NCBI RefSeq assembly: GCF_017654505.1
Contig: NC_054553.1
Coordinates: 13,592,049-13,656,048 of the forward strand
Reading direction: 5' to 3'
From: Polyodon spathula
Lineage: Eukaryota; Chordata; Actinopteri; Acipenseriformes; Polyodontidae
DNA: 64,000 nt
Part shown: positions 44,848 through 55,284 of the stretch, piece by piece
Layout of the letters: each line of letters begins with the position of its first letter
How positions within the stretch are numbered: the stretch's first letter is position 1
Notes under the pieces: generated by a model
The model's input: the letters and a program-made list of their open reading frames with translations, nothing else
Databases searched by the model: none
What the model was told of the DNA's origin: nothing
Position numbers and translations under genes: made by a program

Positions 44848-45669
44848 GGGTCATATAGAATATACAGAAGACTTAAATACTGGAATGCCATCTGAGTTCA
44901 GTGTTAAGCTAAAAGAGTATTCCTTTTTTAAACTGGTTTGTTCATGTTTTTGTACATGTAACCATCGTATATGTCATCTACTGAATTTTGCTGTCTAGGT
45001 CGATTATTTCTGTAATTTAACTTTTCACAAAGATTCAGTTTCTCCAATATATGTTATATGTTTAAACTGCGGAAATAAAGGCACTGCTCTAAAGAAGTTT
45101 CCATTTTTATACAGAATAGTTTTGGTTACAAAAACTACACAAGCTTTCCTCTATTAGTGTGGAATATTCTGGACAGTACAGATTTACACAAAATGTATAT
45201 TTTTAAAATACTTTTTGAAAAGTATTCTGTTACAGGAAGGAGTGAATCTGGTGGAAACAGTACCGCAAGCATTTGAAGCAGGTGACTTAAAGCTTCTTGT
45301 GTCAATCCAGCTGTCAGCACAATGGCTATGAGCAAAATAATAGTTTGTCCAAGAGTTGGTGATGCTCCCTTGTAGAATGGTTTGTTCCAATTTTCAAACT
45401 CAGGTTCATTTTGGGTTTAGAGGAAGCAAATACTGTTTATGACTAAACTAATCCTTAAGGCTCATTCTAAAATATATATTATCAATAATAAAGTACCTAA
45501 AAGTTAATGCCATGCTGATTATTTTTTTTTTTTTACTTTTTATATTTCAAGAGAATTTTTAGAATATTAAAAACATTATTTTTGTTTTACATAATAAAAA
45601 GTAATCAAACACAGATAAATCACTTTCGAACCTGTTAAATAGCAAAATGCAGGCTACAGTACCTCATCT

Positions 45670-46393
45670 GACATATCCGGGTCCATGTCAACATCAGGGC
45701 TCAATTTTCTCAGTATATTCAGCTTCAGAGATATCAAGCGCTGGCTCATCATTCAAGTCATGAAAGTCAGCTAATCTGGAATGATCACATTGATTTTAAG
45801 GTAGGGTTAACATAAGGGTGTCACCATTTATTATATTACATTACAGTTGGTAGTGTGGTGAGTGATGCTAGAGCAGTGATGGGCAACCCGCGGCCCAAAG
45901 AGCATCTACTTGCATCCCACACAACCACCCACAGAAAAAGCACCCTCCAAAAAACAAGAAGAAGAATAACTTTACGCACCATAATCCATACGAAAAACAT
46001 CTCTAAGAACATTCTTGCTATTTATATACTGCACTATATTGCTTTTTCTAAAATAAAATGTAGCATTTTGACTTGTAATTGCGGTAAAGGGGGTCTTGTG
46101 GCCTAGACAGTTATTTGACAGCCGGACATGCAGCCCACTGATTAATTTAGGTTGCCCACCACTGTATGAATATTAGCACAGGGACTCTGATTAGTCTCAC
46201 ACGGGTGACTTTCCTGAAAAATGAACAACAAATATAATAATCTATAATTATTTCCTAAGTTAGTTTCTAAGGTAAAAAGATTTGTAAGCAAAATGTAATT
46301 TACTAACCTGTCTTCATAGTCCTTGGTTCTTACTAGGTCTTCATCATCTATGATATGATCGAGATGTTCAAAGTCCTCAGCAAAATCTATAAA
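45670..46393 (-). pseudogene. Upstream acidic exons, probably 5' part of the CACTA gene (minus)
   Basis: Three exon-like pieces in minus sense. The first, about 46393-46310, has acceptor gtctgtttttatag, coding DFAEDFEHLDHIIDDEDL, and donor gacag|gttagt. The second, about 46213-46164, has acceptor ttcatttttcag and coding ESHPCETNQSPC, then runs into a MITE. The third, about 45790-45700, has acceptor gatcattccag and coding DFHDLNDEPALDISEAEYTE. All are acidic, and they lie directly upstream of the transposase in the same sense. The joining is inference; they could belong to a host gene. Confidence 0.4.
45874..46164. mobile_element. hAT-type MITE
   Basis: Inverted termini CAGTGATGGGCAACC (left) and GGTTGCCCACCACTG (right), 291 bp, with gcggcccaaag / cagcccactg inner pairs typical of Charlie-like hAT ends. 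Flanks tgctagag and tatgaata do not match, so no 8-bp duplication survives. Confidence 0.7.
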
Positions 46394-46816
46394 AACAGAC
46401 ATATACACACCTTTTTAAAAACTTATAAATCATATGGATGGTCTGTGTGTAACCATCAGGAGAGACAGTCTGAGTATTCGTAAGCAGTAAGATTCAATAG
46501 GTTATGTACACGGTCCAGCAGTGTCTTCTACAAAGTTACAACTGTCTGACGTTTATTCTGACAACAGAAACTGACGCCATTATATAAAGTTGATTTTGGA
46601 ATTGATTTATTTTCATCGCGTAAATACTGTTTGTATGTTGATTTTGCACTCCCAGCCATTATTACTAATTACATCGAAACACTTCTCTATCAATTACAAT
46701 CTGTCTTACAATGTAAAACTGGTTGATATTTCCAAACCAACGAAGGATAGGAGAGTACACTTGATAGCTCTAGTTTCTTATTGTTCTGTTTTTATTATTT
46801 ATGACTGCTTTTCAGA

Positions 46817-46984
46817 AGATAGAAGGCTTATTGAATCCAGTAGCCCAGCAAGAGGCAAGAAATCTGATGGGGGCAATGTTTTCAAAAGAACAATTAACAG
46901 AGTCCTCAGACACTGGCAAAAAAGGCATCCAATGCAATGACGTCAGGCAGACACTGGATTCTTCGAAAGTTAGGCTGATAATAG
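46817..46984 (+). CDS. BEN-domain-like exon (plus)
   Basis: A 168-bp open block between gactgcttttcag and ataatag|gtaatg. It reads KIEGLLNPVAQQEARNLMGA, then MFSKEQLTESSDTGKKGI, then a TLDSSKVRLI end, which resembles BEN domains (F-x-x-E-x-L ... S-x-T-G-x-K ... LD-x-x-K-V). BEN domains bind DNA and occur in chromatin regulators and in some transposon-encoded proteins. It diverges from the minus-strand transposase exons at 46393, so it may be a second gene of the same transposon or a host gene. Assignment is by motif only. Confidence 0.4.
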
Positions 46985-47599
46985 GTAATGTATATTTCAG
47001 GCACAATTTGTCCATGAAATGTTTTATCTACCACACTTGATTAGTTTACATTGTGCCATCCACCACATAGGTATATTGTGTTTTCACTTTTTTTTCTATA
47101 CTTTCAAATATAAAATATAATTTTGTACTATAATTTTATACTCTACATTTATTTAAAAATTAAATGGATAAAATAAACTACAATGCAACTTACATATCAC
47201 CTTTGTGCTATAGTATTTTACATCTTTTGTTTCGCTCTGTGAGCATTGTCTTTTTGTTTAAATATTTTATTTATTTTTGTGTTGAAATAAAACTGCGCAC
47301 ACCGCACCTTTGAACTGCAGTTTCCTGCCACATGTGGTGTAGAGCATGGGATCACCAGTGCCTCCTGGACTCAGGCCAGAAGAGGTACTGCAGAAGGGTA
47401 CTGCAGTTTCGTTTTTTTTTATTGTTATAATTTTTTTTGGAGTGAGGAAGTAGGGAAAGGATGGGAGGAAGAAGAGGAAAGGTGGGAGGAAGAAGAGGAA
47501 AGGGGAAGGAGACGCAGCAGCAGCAGCAACCGCAGCAGCAGAAGAGGTGGTGAACCCAGGCTCCAACTCGGTTTGGACCCCTGGACTGGGCAGCTGAGC

Positions 47600-48960
47600 A
47601 GGAAGAATAGAGGGCCGAAGGGGCCCCCATGTAAAGAGCCTGTGGTGAGTTTGGGCACATTCGGGAGGACTGTCCCTATGGCGACCCCCAATATGAGGAG
47701 GCCTAGAACTAGGGCCTGGTTGGGGATGCGGTAGAGTGATTCTGGGCGAGCCTGAACATCCACAGCACAAGAGGGGGGAGTCAGGGTGTCCACAGCCCAG
47801 GTACCCGCCAGCAGAGGGAGAATACCTGCTGGTTCCACCTCCACCTCTATAGGAGGACTGCTTGTCACTCCCACCTCCACCAGCAGGAGGAGAATACCTG
47901 CTAGTTCCACCTCCACTGCCGTGGGAGGACTGCTTGTTACTCCCATCTCCACCAGCAGAGGGAGAGTACCTGCCTTTTCCGCCTTCACCACCGTGGGAGG
48001 ACTACTTGCCACTCCCAACAGCAGAGGGAGCATGCCTGCTGGTTTCCTGACTGCAGCCAAAAGGGGAGGAGCCCCTGCCATCTTCGCTGCAAGAAGGGGA
48101 GGAGCCCCTGCCGCCTTCACCGCCAGAAGGGGAAGAGCCTTCACCACCGGAAGGGGAGGAGCCCCTGCCGCCTTCGCCAGGAGCAGAGCAGCAGGAGCTG
48201 CCTCTGTCTCCACCACCAGGAGCAGAGCAGCAGGAGCTGCCTCTGTCTCCACCCCCACTAGAGGGAGAGAAGCAGGAGCTGCCTCTCCCTTCAACTTTGG
48301 AGGGACCAGGGCAGGATGCTGCTGGACCTCAGCAGCCCCTGCATAGGTTGCTGAGGGGAGCACGGGGGAAAAACGCCCGGCCGCAGTGGCTGCGAAGAGG
48401 GCCAACCCTTCCACCACAGCTAGGCCTGCCTCTCCTCCTGCCGTCGCCTCCCGAGGGTCCACTGCCGCCATGGCCTTCTGAGGGACCGCTGCTGCCCTGC
48501 CTCGCACCGCCCAAGGATGTCTGCCTCGCATCGCCCAAGGATGCCTGCCTCGCACCGCCCAAGGATGCCACGTCCGCATCGCCTGGGGCTGCCTGTTGCT
48601 CCGCATCGCCCGGGGCTGCCTGTTTCTCCACATAGCCAGGGGCTGCTTGTGTCTCTCTTGTATCCCCTAGGGTTGCCGAGGGTCCCATTTCGCCTGTGGT
48701 TGCCGAGGGTCTCGTTTTGCCTGGGGTTGCCGAAGGTCCCGCATCACCTGGGGTTGCCTGTCTCTCGTCTCCTTTTCCTGGTGTCGCCGAGGGCTCTGCT
48801 TCGCCTGGGGTCGCCGAGGTCTGTGCTTCGCCTGTGGTTGCCGAGGGTTCTGTTTTGCCTGGGGCCTGTGCCAGGTCTGCGCCGCCTGGGGCCGCTGCCT
48901 CCCACCATGGCCACCCCCATGGATTATTCCAGACTCCTCTTCCGGGACATTGAGACTGAG
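47600..48960 (+). pseudogene. Zinc-knuckle gag with proline-rich repeat tail (plus)
   Basis: At 47630-47673 the plus strand encodes a CCHC knuckle (C-K-E then CGEFGHIREDC) with a one- or two-base slip between its first two cysteines. Downstream, 47800-48030 codes for repeats of PWEDYLLLPSPPAEGEYL type, then GEEPLPPS-like units, and 48690-48950 for about ten-residue PGVAEG repeats; the frame changes several times. The same architecture is seen on the minus strand at 53958-55200. Antisense open frames, the longest 402 codons, are shadows of this low-complexity code. Confidence 0.6.
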
Positions 48961-48994
48961 TGGGAGGTGGCCGTTGGAGCCATGTGTGCTTTTC

Positions 48995-49014
48995 ACAAGG
49001 GGGGGGGGGGGGGG
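48995..49014 (+). other. Polypurine tract before LTR
   Basis: acaag followed by 16 G, two bases before the LTR terminus TGTAACAGG at 49017. In LTR retroelements this tract primes plus-strand DNA synthesis. The run length may have expanded by slippage. Confidence 0.7.
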
Positions 49015-49016
49015 TA

Positions 49017-49352
49017 TGTAACAGGGCAAGCAGTCCGGTACAGTGTTTATTTTAGAACGGGTATTCCCCCATCCGCCCCTGTACTGTGTTTTATGTTTAT
49101 TTATTATTTACTGTATTTATATATATATATGATGGTGAACCACCGTGTGTTTTCTTTATTGTTTTTGTGTATATTTTGTTTTTGCAGCGTGGATGGGATG
49201 CCCATCCACATTAATTAAAACTCATGCAGAAGGTGGCCATTCCCGAATTAAGTGATTCATTTGTTGCTGATAGGGAGATGGTCACCTGTATAAATACCTG
49301 CAGCTCTCTGCACTCTGGGTGGGTGTTCGGAAGGGGAGAACATTAGAATGAG
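49017..49352 (+). mobile_element. LTR, family B, 5' part (plus, 3' truncated)
   Basis: Begins TGTAACAGGGCAAG after the polypurine tract. It contains the ggtggccat / atggtcacc stem-loop, a TATA-like gtataaatac and tgcactctgggtgggtgttcgg as in the 6838-7246 copy. The 3' half is missing after about 49352. Confidence 0.7.
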
Positions 49353-49535
49353 AGGAGAGATTACTTTAATACTAGAGTAGCTATTAAGATGTTACATAGC
49401 AATCGTATGTAATTGCATAAAAGGTGCCAATGTAATAGCAGATCATTTATGAATAATTAATGCTGCACTTTAACTAGAAATGTGTGAGTATTTCGTTGAT
49501 TTCAGAAAGAAAAAATAAATAAACATCAAGGTGAA

Positions 49536-49955
49536 TGTGGCAGGCTGGCGAGTGGAAAGAGGCCCAGAGACAGTCTGCAGTTCAAAAAAATAACTATTTT
49601 ATTATAAATAAACACAAAAATGAAAGGGCACAAGGGCCAAAACAAAGCAATTTAAACACAAAGAAAGACAAAAAGCAAAACTTACAAAAATAACAATTTC
49701 CAGGCTGGGCAATGCCTTCACTGGATTCAAATTTACCAAACAACCAAAAAAAAAAACAACCTGCTTCCTCAGCTCCCTCTCTCAAATGAGAAGCAGAGGC
49801 CTCCTTTTATGTCAGGTGGCTGGGCGCTGATTGATCGTTAATTAACCTAATCAACTAATCAACCCCAGCCACCTGAACATAATAAACCCAGGCAGGTAGG
49901 GGAAGTTAACCCCATCCCTGCCAATTTAAAAAGGGCAGAGCTTTGCTCTGCCACA
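49536..49955 (-). mobile_element. Solo LTR, family C, with perfect target duplication (minus)
   Basis: Left TGTGGCAGGCTGG, right CAGAGCTTTGCTCTGCCACA; flanks GTGAA at 49531-49535 and 49956-49960. It is the opposite-strand partner of the LTR in the LINE (18894-19374), sharing the ctggaaattg/ggcaatgcc, gcagaggcctccttttatg and poly(A) blocks, without the 8-bp expansion. Confidence 0.95.
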
Positions 49956-49984
49956 GTGAAATTTACATAATGTGTTTAATTCAA

Positions 49985-50478
49985 ATTTTGCACATCTCAA
50001 ACTATTTGTTTTGTCCCCAGAGATTTGAATTAATTGATATTGCTGCTCTAGAAAGAGTGCAAAGAAGAGCGACCAGAATTATTCCAGGTTTAAAAAGCAT
50101 GTCATATGCGGACAGGCTAAAAGAATTGAATCTATTCAATCTTGAACAAAGAAGACCTGATTCAAGCATTCAAAATTCTAAAAGGTATTGACAATGTCGA
50201 CCCAAGGGACTTTTTCGACCTAAAAAAAGAAATAAGGACCAGGGCTCACAAATGGAGATTAGACAAAGGGGCATTCAAAACAAAAAATAGGAAGCACTTT
50301 TTTATAGAGAATTGTGAGGGTCTGGAACCAACTCTCCGATAATGTTGTTGAAGCTGATATCCTTCAAGAAGCTGCTTGAAGAGATTCTGGGATCAATAAG
50401 CTACTAACAACCAAACGAGCAAGATAGGCCAAATGGCCTACTTTCATTTGTAAACTTTCTTATGTTCTTATGTTCTTT
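49985..50478 (+). mobile_element. CR1-like LINE 3' end, copy 1 (plus)
   Basis: Codes in broken frame for the end of a CR1/jockey-type ORF2: LERVQRRATRIIPGLKSMSY, RLKELNLFNLEQRR, FKILKGIDNVDPRDFF, then TLR-like end. The untranslated tail caaatggcctactttcattt leads to ttcttatgttcttatgttct, the octamer-type tail of CR1 elements. A near copy is at 59985-60504. Confidence 0.8.
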
Positions 50479-50639
50479 AATTGTTGAGAGCAAGACAATG
50501 TAAGATGTGACAGCATGATATTGGTGTTCAAACCTAAGCCTGTTGTGGCACAAAGACACAGGATAAAATACAAATACATTTCAAAGCTGCTGGTGTTGCA
50601 GTGGTAGTAATATACATTCCTAATTTAAATTCTAAAAAA

Positions 50640-50780
50640 TGTATAGGAAATTAAGAAAAGGTATAATTTGGGAAACATTTCGGTTTTATGAGTGGTACAT
50701 TTTCTTGTGGACCCCCCCATCCCATGCAACCTCCAGAAATTGGCCCTCCATGACCAAAACTTTGGGAACCCCTGCTCTAG
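50640..50780. mobile_element. hAT-like right terminus
   Basis: TTGGGAACCCCTG (50768-50780) followed by CTCTAGAG mirrors 38615-38637. The preceding ttggccctccatgaccaaaa has the look of hAT subterminal sequence. Confidence 0.45.
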
Positions 50781-50788
50781 AGCAATCC

Positions 50789-51631
50789 CTGTAGCTACAC
50801 ACTGTTTAGAGTCTCAGAGGCCGTCTGTCTGTAAGTGTTGTCTTATGCACACTAGAAAGCAATACATGTTTAAAACACGTTTAATTCAAACAAAAACAGA
50901 AACCACTGATGTGCACAACATAGGATAGGGTTCTGTACAATAGAAGCAACATAGTGACAAAGGGCCTTTTTAACTGATCTATCCAAGCCGTGCCTACCAG
51001 CTTGTATTTAACATGTATGCAATGCTTTAGAAAGGAATTGGCACAGAAACGTGCATTGTAACACACCATTTCCAATCACAGTCCTGGTAAATGCCTGTAT
51101 AGTTATGTCTGGTTGCTGTGTTTAATAGTGTTGCTAACTGTGGTGTTAGTGTTGTACAACTCCAGTTCCGAGTTATTGAGTTTAGCCACTTGGCAGCTTC
51201 TTTGACATAACAATTACACAGGCTTCCCAAGAGACTCACAATGAGCCAGAGCCTCCTGGGCTGGCTCATCATGATTAAACTGAGGACTACTTGACACCAT
51301 TTATATGTTCCTACAGTTTCATTAATATCTTCCTTTATAAACGTTTGCCACAGTCAATGTGCCAAGTTATGTAGCAGTTTATCCATAGTTATATGCTTTA
51401 ATGTTTTTCTATTCATTCCTTGTGCTTTATTACATTTTGCTTTCACTCTGGGACACTTTTATAAGGGTATTTATTATCCCATGTTGTGTGTTCTTTATTT
51501 AGATGCTTACATCCTTACTTGCAATGCTTACTAGCTATTATAGAGAAACAGTGCTTCTGAAAAGTCTCCTCAAGTTTGAGGTGAGGGAAAGCATATTGTG
51601 AATTTGGTACAATGCTGTCTGTCAAAAAACT
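50789..51631. other. No feature recognised
   Basis: AT-rich DNA; short open frames only. Confidence 0.4.
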
Positions 51632-51985
51632 GGGTAGCACTTTACATTAAGTGTCTCTAATTACTGTGTATTTACATAGTAGTTATTTAGTAAATACACG
51701 TGTACTTACACATAATTTTAATGTTATTATGTATAGTTATGATGTATTTAATGTGTAAATCATTTTGCATGATATATGTATGTACACAATTGTATCAGAA
51801 AAGGGTTAGGGTTAGGGGGTTGGGGTTATGTTTAGAGTTAGGAATAGGGTTATGCAAACATATTATACACATTACATACATTGTAACTGTGCATAATAAC
51901 ATTGTACTTATGTGTACGTACACATGTGTTTACTAAGTAGCTACTATATTAATTCACAGTAATTAGAGACATGTAAAGTGTTCCC
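51632..51985. mobile_element. MITE with internal TTAGGG-like motif, copy 3
   Basis: Termini gggtagcactttac and gtaaagtgttccc are inverted copies. AAAAACT directly precedes and follows the element (7 bp, or 8 bp AAAAACTG if the terminal G is shared). The core at 51799-51860 has gggttagggttaggg and ggttatgtttagagtt. The two halves (tacacataa-ttatgt words) are also inversely related, so the whole element can fold. Confidence 0.8.
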
Positions 51986-52609
51986 AAAAACTGTATACTG
52001 TGTCTTCCTGTTCTCTAATCACTCCCTGTATTGTTGTTGCTGAAAGCGCAGTGAATGCTTTAAGAGATAAGAAAACTTATTAGTGAGTTGGAATTGATTA
52101 GTCAGGCAGAATATGAGCACAAGGGGAACTTTTGAAGTATTGTCTACCTCTAGTAAACATGGGGACCCAGTATTTCTATACCTGCATATTCAACCTCTCA
52201 CCTTTGCAGCCTCAATGTAAGTTAATCCTATAAGATGGTATCCCCAAAAAACATCAAACAGGTACTGTAAAAACATATTCACAGTCGTTGTAAACAACAA
52301 GGAAAGTCTATTACAGAAGCTGCTATAAATCTATTGTACAGCACAGTGCGGTAATAAAAGTTTGCTTTGAACACACCTCCACTAGGCAGATGCTGTTGGC
52401 ACACTAAAGGCTTTATTCACAAAGGCTGTGAAGCGGAACGTATAATCCTCTTAGCATCTCCGAGTTCCAAGACTGCAGCTGGCGCAGAAAAGGGTGGAGG
52501 TGCTTCACCATTCCTGCAGTGAGTTTGCATTATCTGACATGGGCAAGGACCTAAGATATGTAGCACACACTTTTCTGTACATGTCCTGTCCCTCACATGA
52601 CTAATTAAT
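51986..52609. other. No feature recognised
   Basis: No gene or repeat boundary recognised. Confidence 0.4.
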
Positions 52610-52905
52610 TAATTTATTTTTCAGAAATGTTACCTCCCAATTCATTTTACCTCAATACAGAATGTCCAATTTTTTTTTTTTTTTACCTCATTGCAGAGAT
52701 TCCCCACACAGCTCAGGAGAACGAAAGTTTCAGTGGGCTTCCTCCAATTTCACGACCCAGCCAGCTTTTTTACATCCAGGAAATCGAGATTGGATGTCAA
52801 CGAGCTTTGTCCTCCAAAGGCCAGTCCTGCAGGTGTCTGCCTGAGCTCACTAGGCACCTGGCCAGCAGAGTCTGCTGTAGCACGATGAGGAGGAACAATC
52901 CTTGT
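52610..52905 (-). mobile_element. SINE-like repeat, copy 3 (minus, head missing)
   Basis: Matches 6100-6340 (gtccaatt...ttaccccattt-like tail, gattccccac, agctcaggagaac, cagtgggc-tcctc, gagctcactaggca). The promoter half is replaced at about 52905 by LINE sequence. The overlapping open frames are not supported. Confidence 0.6.
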
Positions 52906-52921
52906 TAAGGTTGTCAATGAT

Positions 52922-53905
52922 GTGTTAATGGCTGCTGATTCAGGTGCATTATCCATTCTGGTTCTTTTAGACATTAGTGCTGTATTTGATATTGTGAACC
53001 ATGATATTCTTCTTAACCTTTTGAAATGTGTTGTTGGTATTTCTGGCAATACTCTTAGTTGGTTCAGGTCCTACCTGTCTGATAGAAAGCAATTTGTGAT
53101 AATGGGAGGTTTTGCGTCCAATACTTTTTTGGTTTCTTCTGGTGTCTCTCAGGGCTCTATGTTGGAGCCTCTTTTATTTAGCATTTATATGCTACCACTT
53201 GGCCAGATATTTCATCATTGCTTGACAGAAATTAAACTATGGATGCAACATACCTTTTTACAGTTGAATGGTGATAAGACTGAGGCAATGATACTTGGCT
53301 CTCAGCATCAATTGCATAAAGTATGGTTATTGATGGGCTTGGGATTAGATCTAGCTCTGAAATGAGAAATCTTGGTATTGTTTTTAACGGTAGTCTAACC
53401 TTTGAGTCCCATGTTTGGAATATCACCAGGGTGTCCTTTTTTCATTTACGTAATATTGCCCAATTCTGTTCTATTCTGTCTTTGTCTGATGCTGAGAAGT
53501 TAGTACATGCCTTTGTCTTGATTACTGCAATGCTCTGCTTGCTGGTATCTCTAAGAGTGTTCTCAACAGGCTGCATTATGTTCAGAATCTAGCTGCTCCG
53601 GTTTTAACAAAATCTAAATCCTGCGACCCTATAACTCCTGTTTTGGCATCCTTGCATTGGCTGCCTGTCAAGTAAAGGATTGATTTTAAAATTCTGCTTA
53701 GGTCCTATAAGGTCCTAAACGGATTGACTCCATGCTATACAAAAGATTTAGTACACAACTATATTCTTTCACAGACTGTGCGACCAATGGACTCTGGTCT
53801 TTTAAGTATTCCAAAAACAAGGCTACAGTTAATGGGTGGCAGAGCATTTGGCAGATATGCACCAAGATTGTGCATATAAAACATATAAAGCATATAAAAC
53901 ATACT
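52922..53905 (+). pseudogene. L2/Rex-like LINE reverse transcriptase fragment (plus)
   Basis: Codes for RT blocks: VLLDISAVFDIVNHDILLNL (first catalytic Asp region), WFRSYLSDRKQFV, GVSQGSMLEPLLFSIYMLPL. Then the frame skips the YADD box: IKLWMQHTFLQLNGDKTEAM follows at once, so the segment with both remaining catalytic Asp residues is deleted. The C-terminal part goes on with RNLGIVFNGSLTF, FHLRNIAQF, LASLHWLPVK-stop and a NYILSQTVRP end. Family by motif style; inactive. Confidence 0.75.
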
Positions 53906-53957
53906 TTTATACACTAGCTTTTCCTAATGTTTATATCGCTAAAATATAATGTCTGCT

Positions 53958-55200
53958 TGTGGCAGAGTGTTCCATTCCTGTGTGTAGTTTGTGTTATATA
54001 TTGTATGTGGTGTGTTAATGCTGTCAGCGAGGTGAGGTCCTCCTTCAGTAGCCCCACTTGCCGTGGAAAAGCTGACAGGGGCCCAAACTCCGTCAACGAA
54101 AGTGCTGACAGCAGTGCGAGTTCCTCCTCCTGTGGCACCCCTGGCAGCGTAAATGCTCCTATAGGCAATACGGTCAGCAGACGTGTTAACAGTGCCAAGG
54201 CTGGCTCCTCCAGCTGGGATTATCCTGGCTGCCATATGCAACGTTGGCAGTGGCAATGCGGACAACGGCAATGCTGTCAGCAGACATGCTGATAGCTCCA
54301 AGGCTGGCTCCTGCAACCCCAGCAGATCCCTGGAGGTCAGCAACAAACAACCTTCAGCATGCATCTCCTAGCAATAGCGCACAGGCATCCCCAGATGATG
54401 GCGAATAGGCATCCCTAGGCGATGGAGAACAGGCATCCCCAGGCGGTGCAGGCTCGGCATCCTCAGGTGTTGCAGGCTCGGCAGCCCCATGCAGTGGGGG
54501 ACAGGCAACCCCAGGCAATGTGGGTGGGAGCGGTAGATAGTCCTCCCATGGTGGTGGAGGTGGGAGCTGCAAGTAGTCTTCCTCTTGCAGTGGAGGTGGG
54601 AGCTGCAGGTAGTCTCCCTCTGGTGGTGAGGTGGACACAACAGGCCATCTCCCTCAGTTGGACTCCCTGGTGTGGTGGAGACGGATACCATAGTCCATCT
54701 CCTTCGGCATCCCCAGGTGATCCATTTTCACTCCATGGGTGGTCTCCCTCAGTTGGACTCCAGACCAGCCCATGACTTCTCTCTAGTGGTGGAGACAGCA
54801 GGGTTTCTCCCACTCTTCCTTTCTTCTCCCCCTCCTGGTGGACAGGGCAGTTGGCCACATAGTGCCTACCCCCGCAGATGGGGCACAACTGTAGTGGCTG
54901 AAAGGGGGGATACAAGTACATGATGAAATGTTCAGGTTCAGCACAGGCGTAGCACCTGGGAACCGCTTCTTCCAGCCTCTGCTGCAGGGGCTTCTCTTTC
55001 TGAGTTCTCCAGTGTGTCTGACTCCAGTTTGTTTGGGGAGCCCACTCCTCTTTCTCATACTGGGAGGAGCAGGTGTCCACTGTATGCCAGAACTCACCAC
55101 AGCCAGTGCACCACTCGTTTACTACATAGAATGGGAAGGTGCCCTGGTGCAGCCACTGCTGTTGTCGCTGCTAAGGCTTCCTGCAGCTTTTCCTTCACAT
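53958..55200 (-). pseudogene. Zinc-knuckle gag with proline-rich repeat tail (minus)
   Basis: Minus strand from about 55100: a polar start, CYACAEPEHF then CPICGGRHYVANCP (two CCHC-type knuckles, about 54960-54845, the first degenerate). A tail follows with PPEGDYLQLPPPLQEEDYL / PWEDYLPLPP repeats (54620-54540) and PGDACSPSP repeats. An Ala/Ser/Gly-rich stretch continues to an LTR-like end CTCTGCCACA at 53958. It is the counterpart of the plus copy at 47600-48960 and keeps the knuckle better. Frame switches show it is dead. Confidence 0.6.
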
Positions 55201-55202
55201 TT

Positions 55203-55234
55203 TTTCACAATAATAATAACAATAATTTATTATT

Positions 55235-55282
<48 letters not shown>
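55203..55282. repeat. (TAA)n microsatellite
   Basis: Imperfect then perfect ATA/TAA units, about 25. Confidence 0.9.

Positions 55283-55284
<2 letters not shown>

Larger units (their letters stand above)
39344..45420 (-). pseudogene. CACTA/EnSpm-type transposase gene, multiply interrupted (minus)
   Basis: Minus strand, 5' to 3'. First KGASPTLGQTIILLIAIVLT and EALSHLLQMLAVLFPPDSL (45400-45200); then a Cys cluster (CPEYSTLIEESLCSFCNQ, the second Cys of the first pair lost; about 45160-45105). SLTLNSDGIPVFKSS follows (about 44900) and, after an LTR, NELPPQIHKKHLILSGLWFG (about 44250-44190). Next is the tnp2-like core with YGCNWCLHPGQ and GFIVDYIHCVDLGVMKQLS (43980-43750), then after another LTR SYWKASEWRAFLLFY-like sequence in broken frame (43030-42950). 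After a 2.7-kb insert comes the DUF4218-like region (NWGPLWCYSAYSFE, LLKLFHGSQAVPQQI; 40150-39930), ending with QKRNNYIVKIGQ and a C-terminal domain to 39344. The family cuts and pastes elements with CACT-type ends. Besides the inserts it has stops and shifts. Confidence 0.85.
47226..49016 (+). mobile_element. LTR retroelement internal region, gag only (plus)
   Basis: An LTR-3'-end-like stretch with poly(A) motif (gttgaaataaaactgc, about 47281) precedes a GA-rich leader with a duplicated gggaggaagaagaggaaagg unit (47461-47508), then a gag frame, a G16 polypurine tract (48999-49014) and an LTR start at 49017. No protease, RT or integrase is present between, so it is either internally deleted or non-autonomous. 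Confidence 0.6.

Noticed and set aside
47425..48633. 402-codon minus-strand open frame
   Set aside because: It is antisense to the plus-strand zinc knuckle and proline-rich repeats, whose polarity is fixed by the polypurine tract and LTR at 48995-49020; the Ala/Pro/Leu-rich code is a shadow of GC-rich repeats.
51799..51860. Interstitial telomere array
   Set aside because: Only two or three TTAGGG-like units, always within the MITE family; not a telomeric array.
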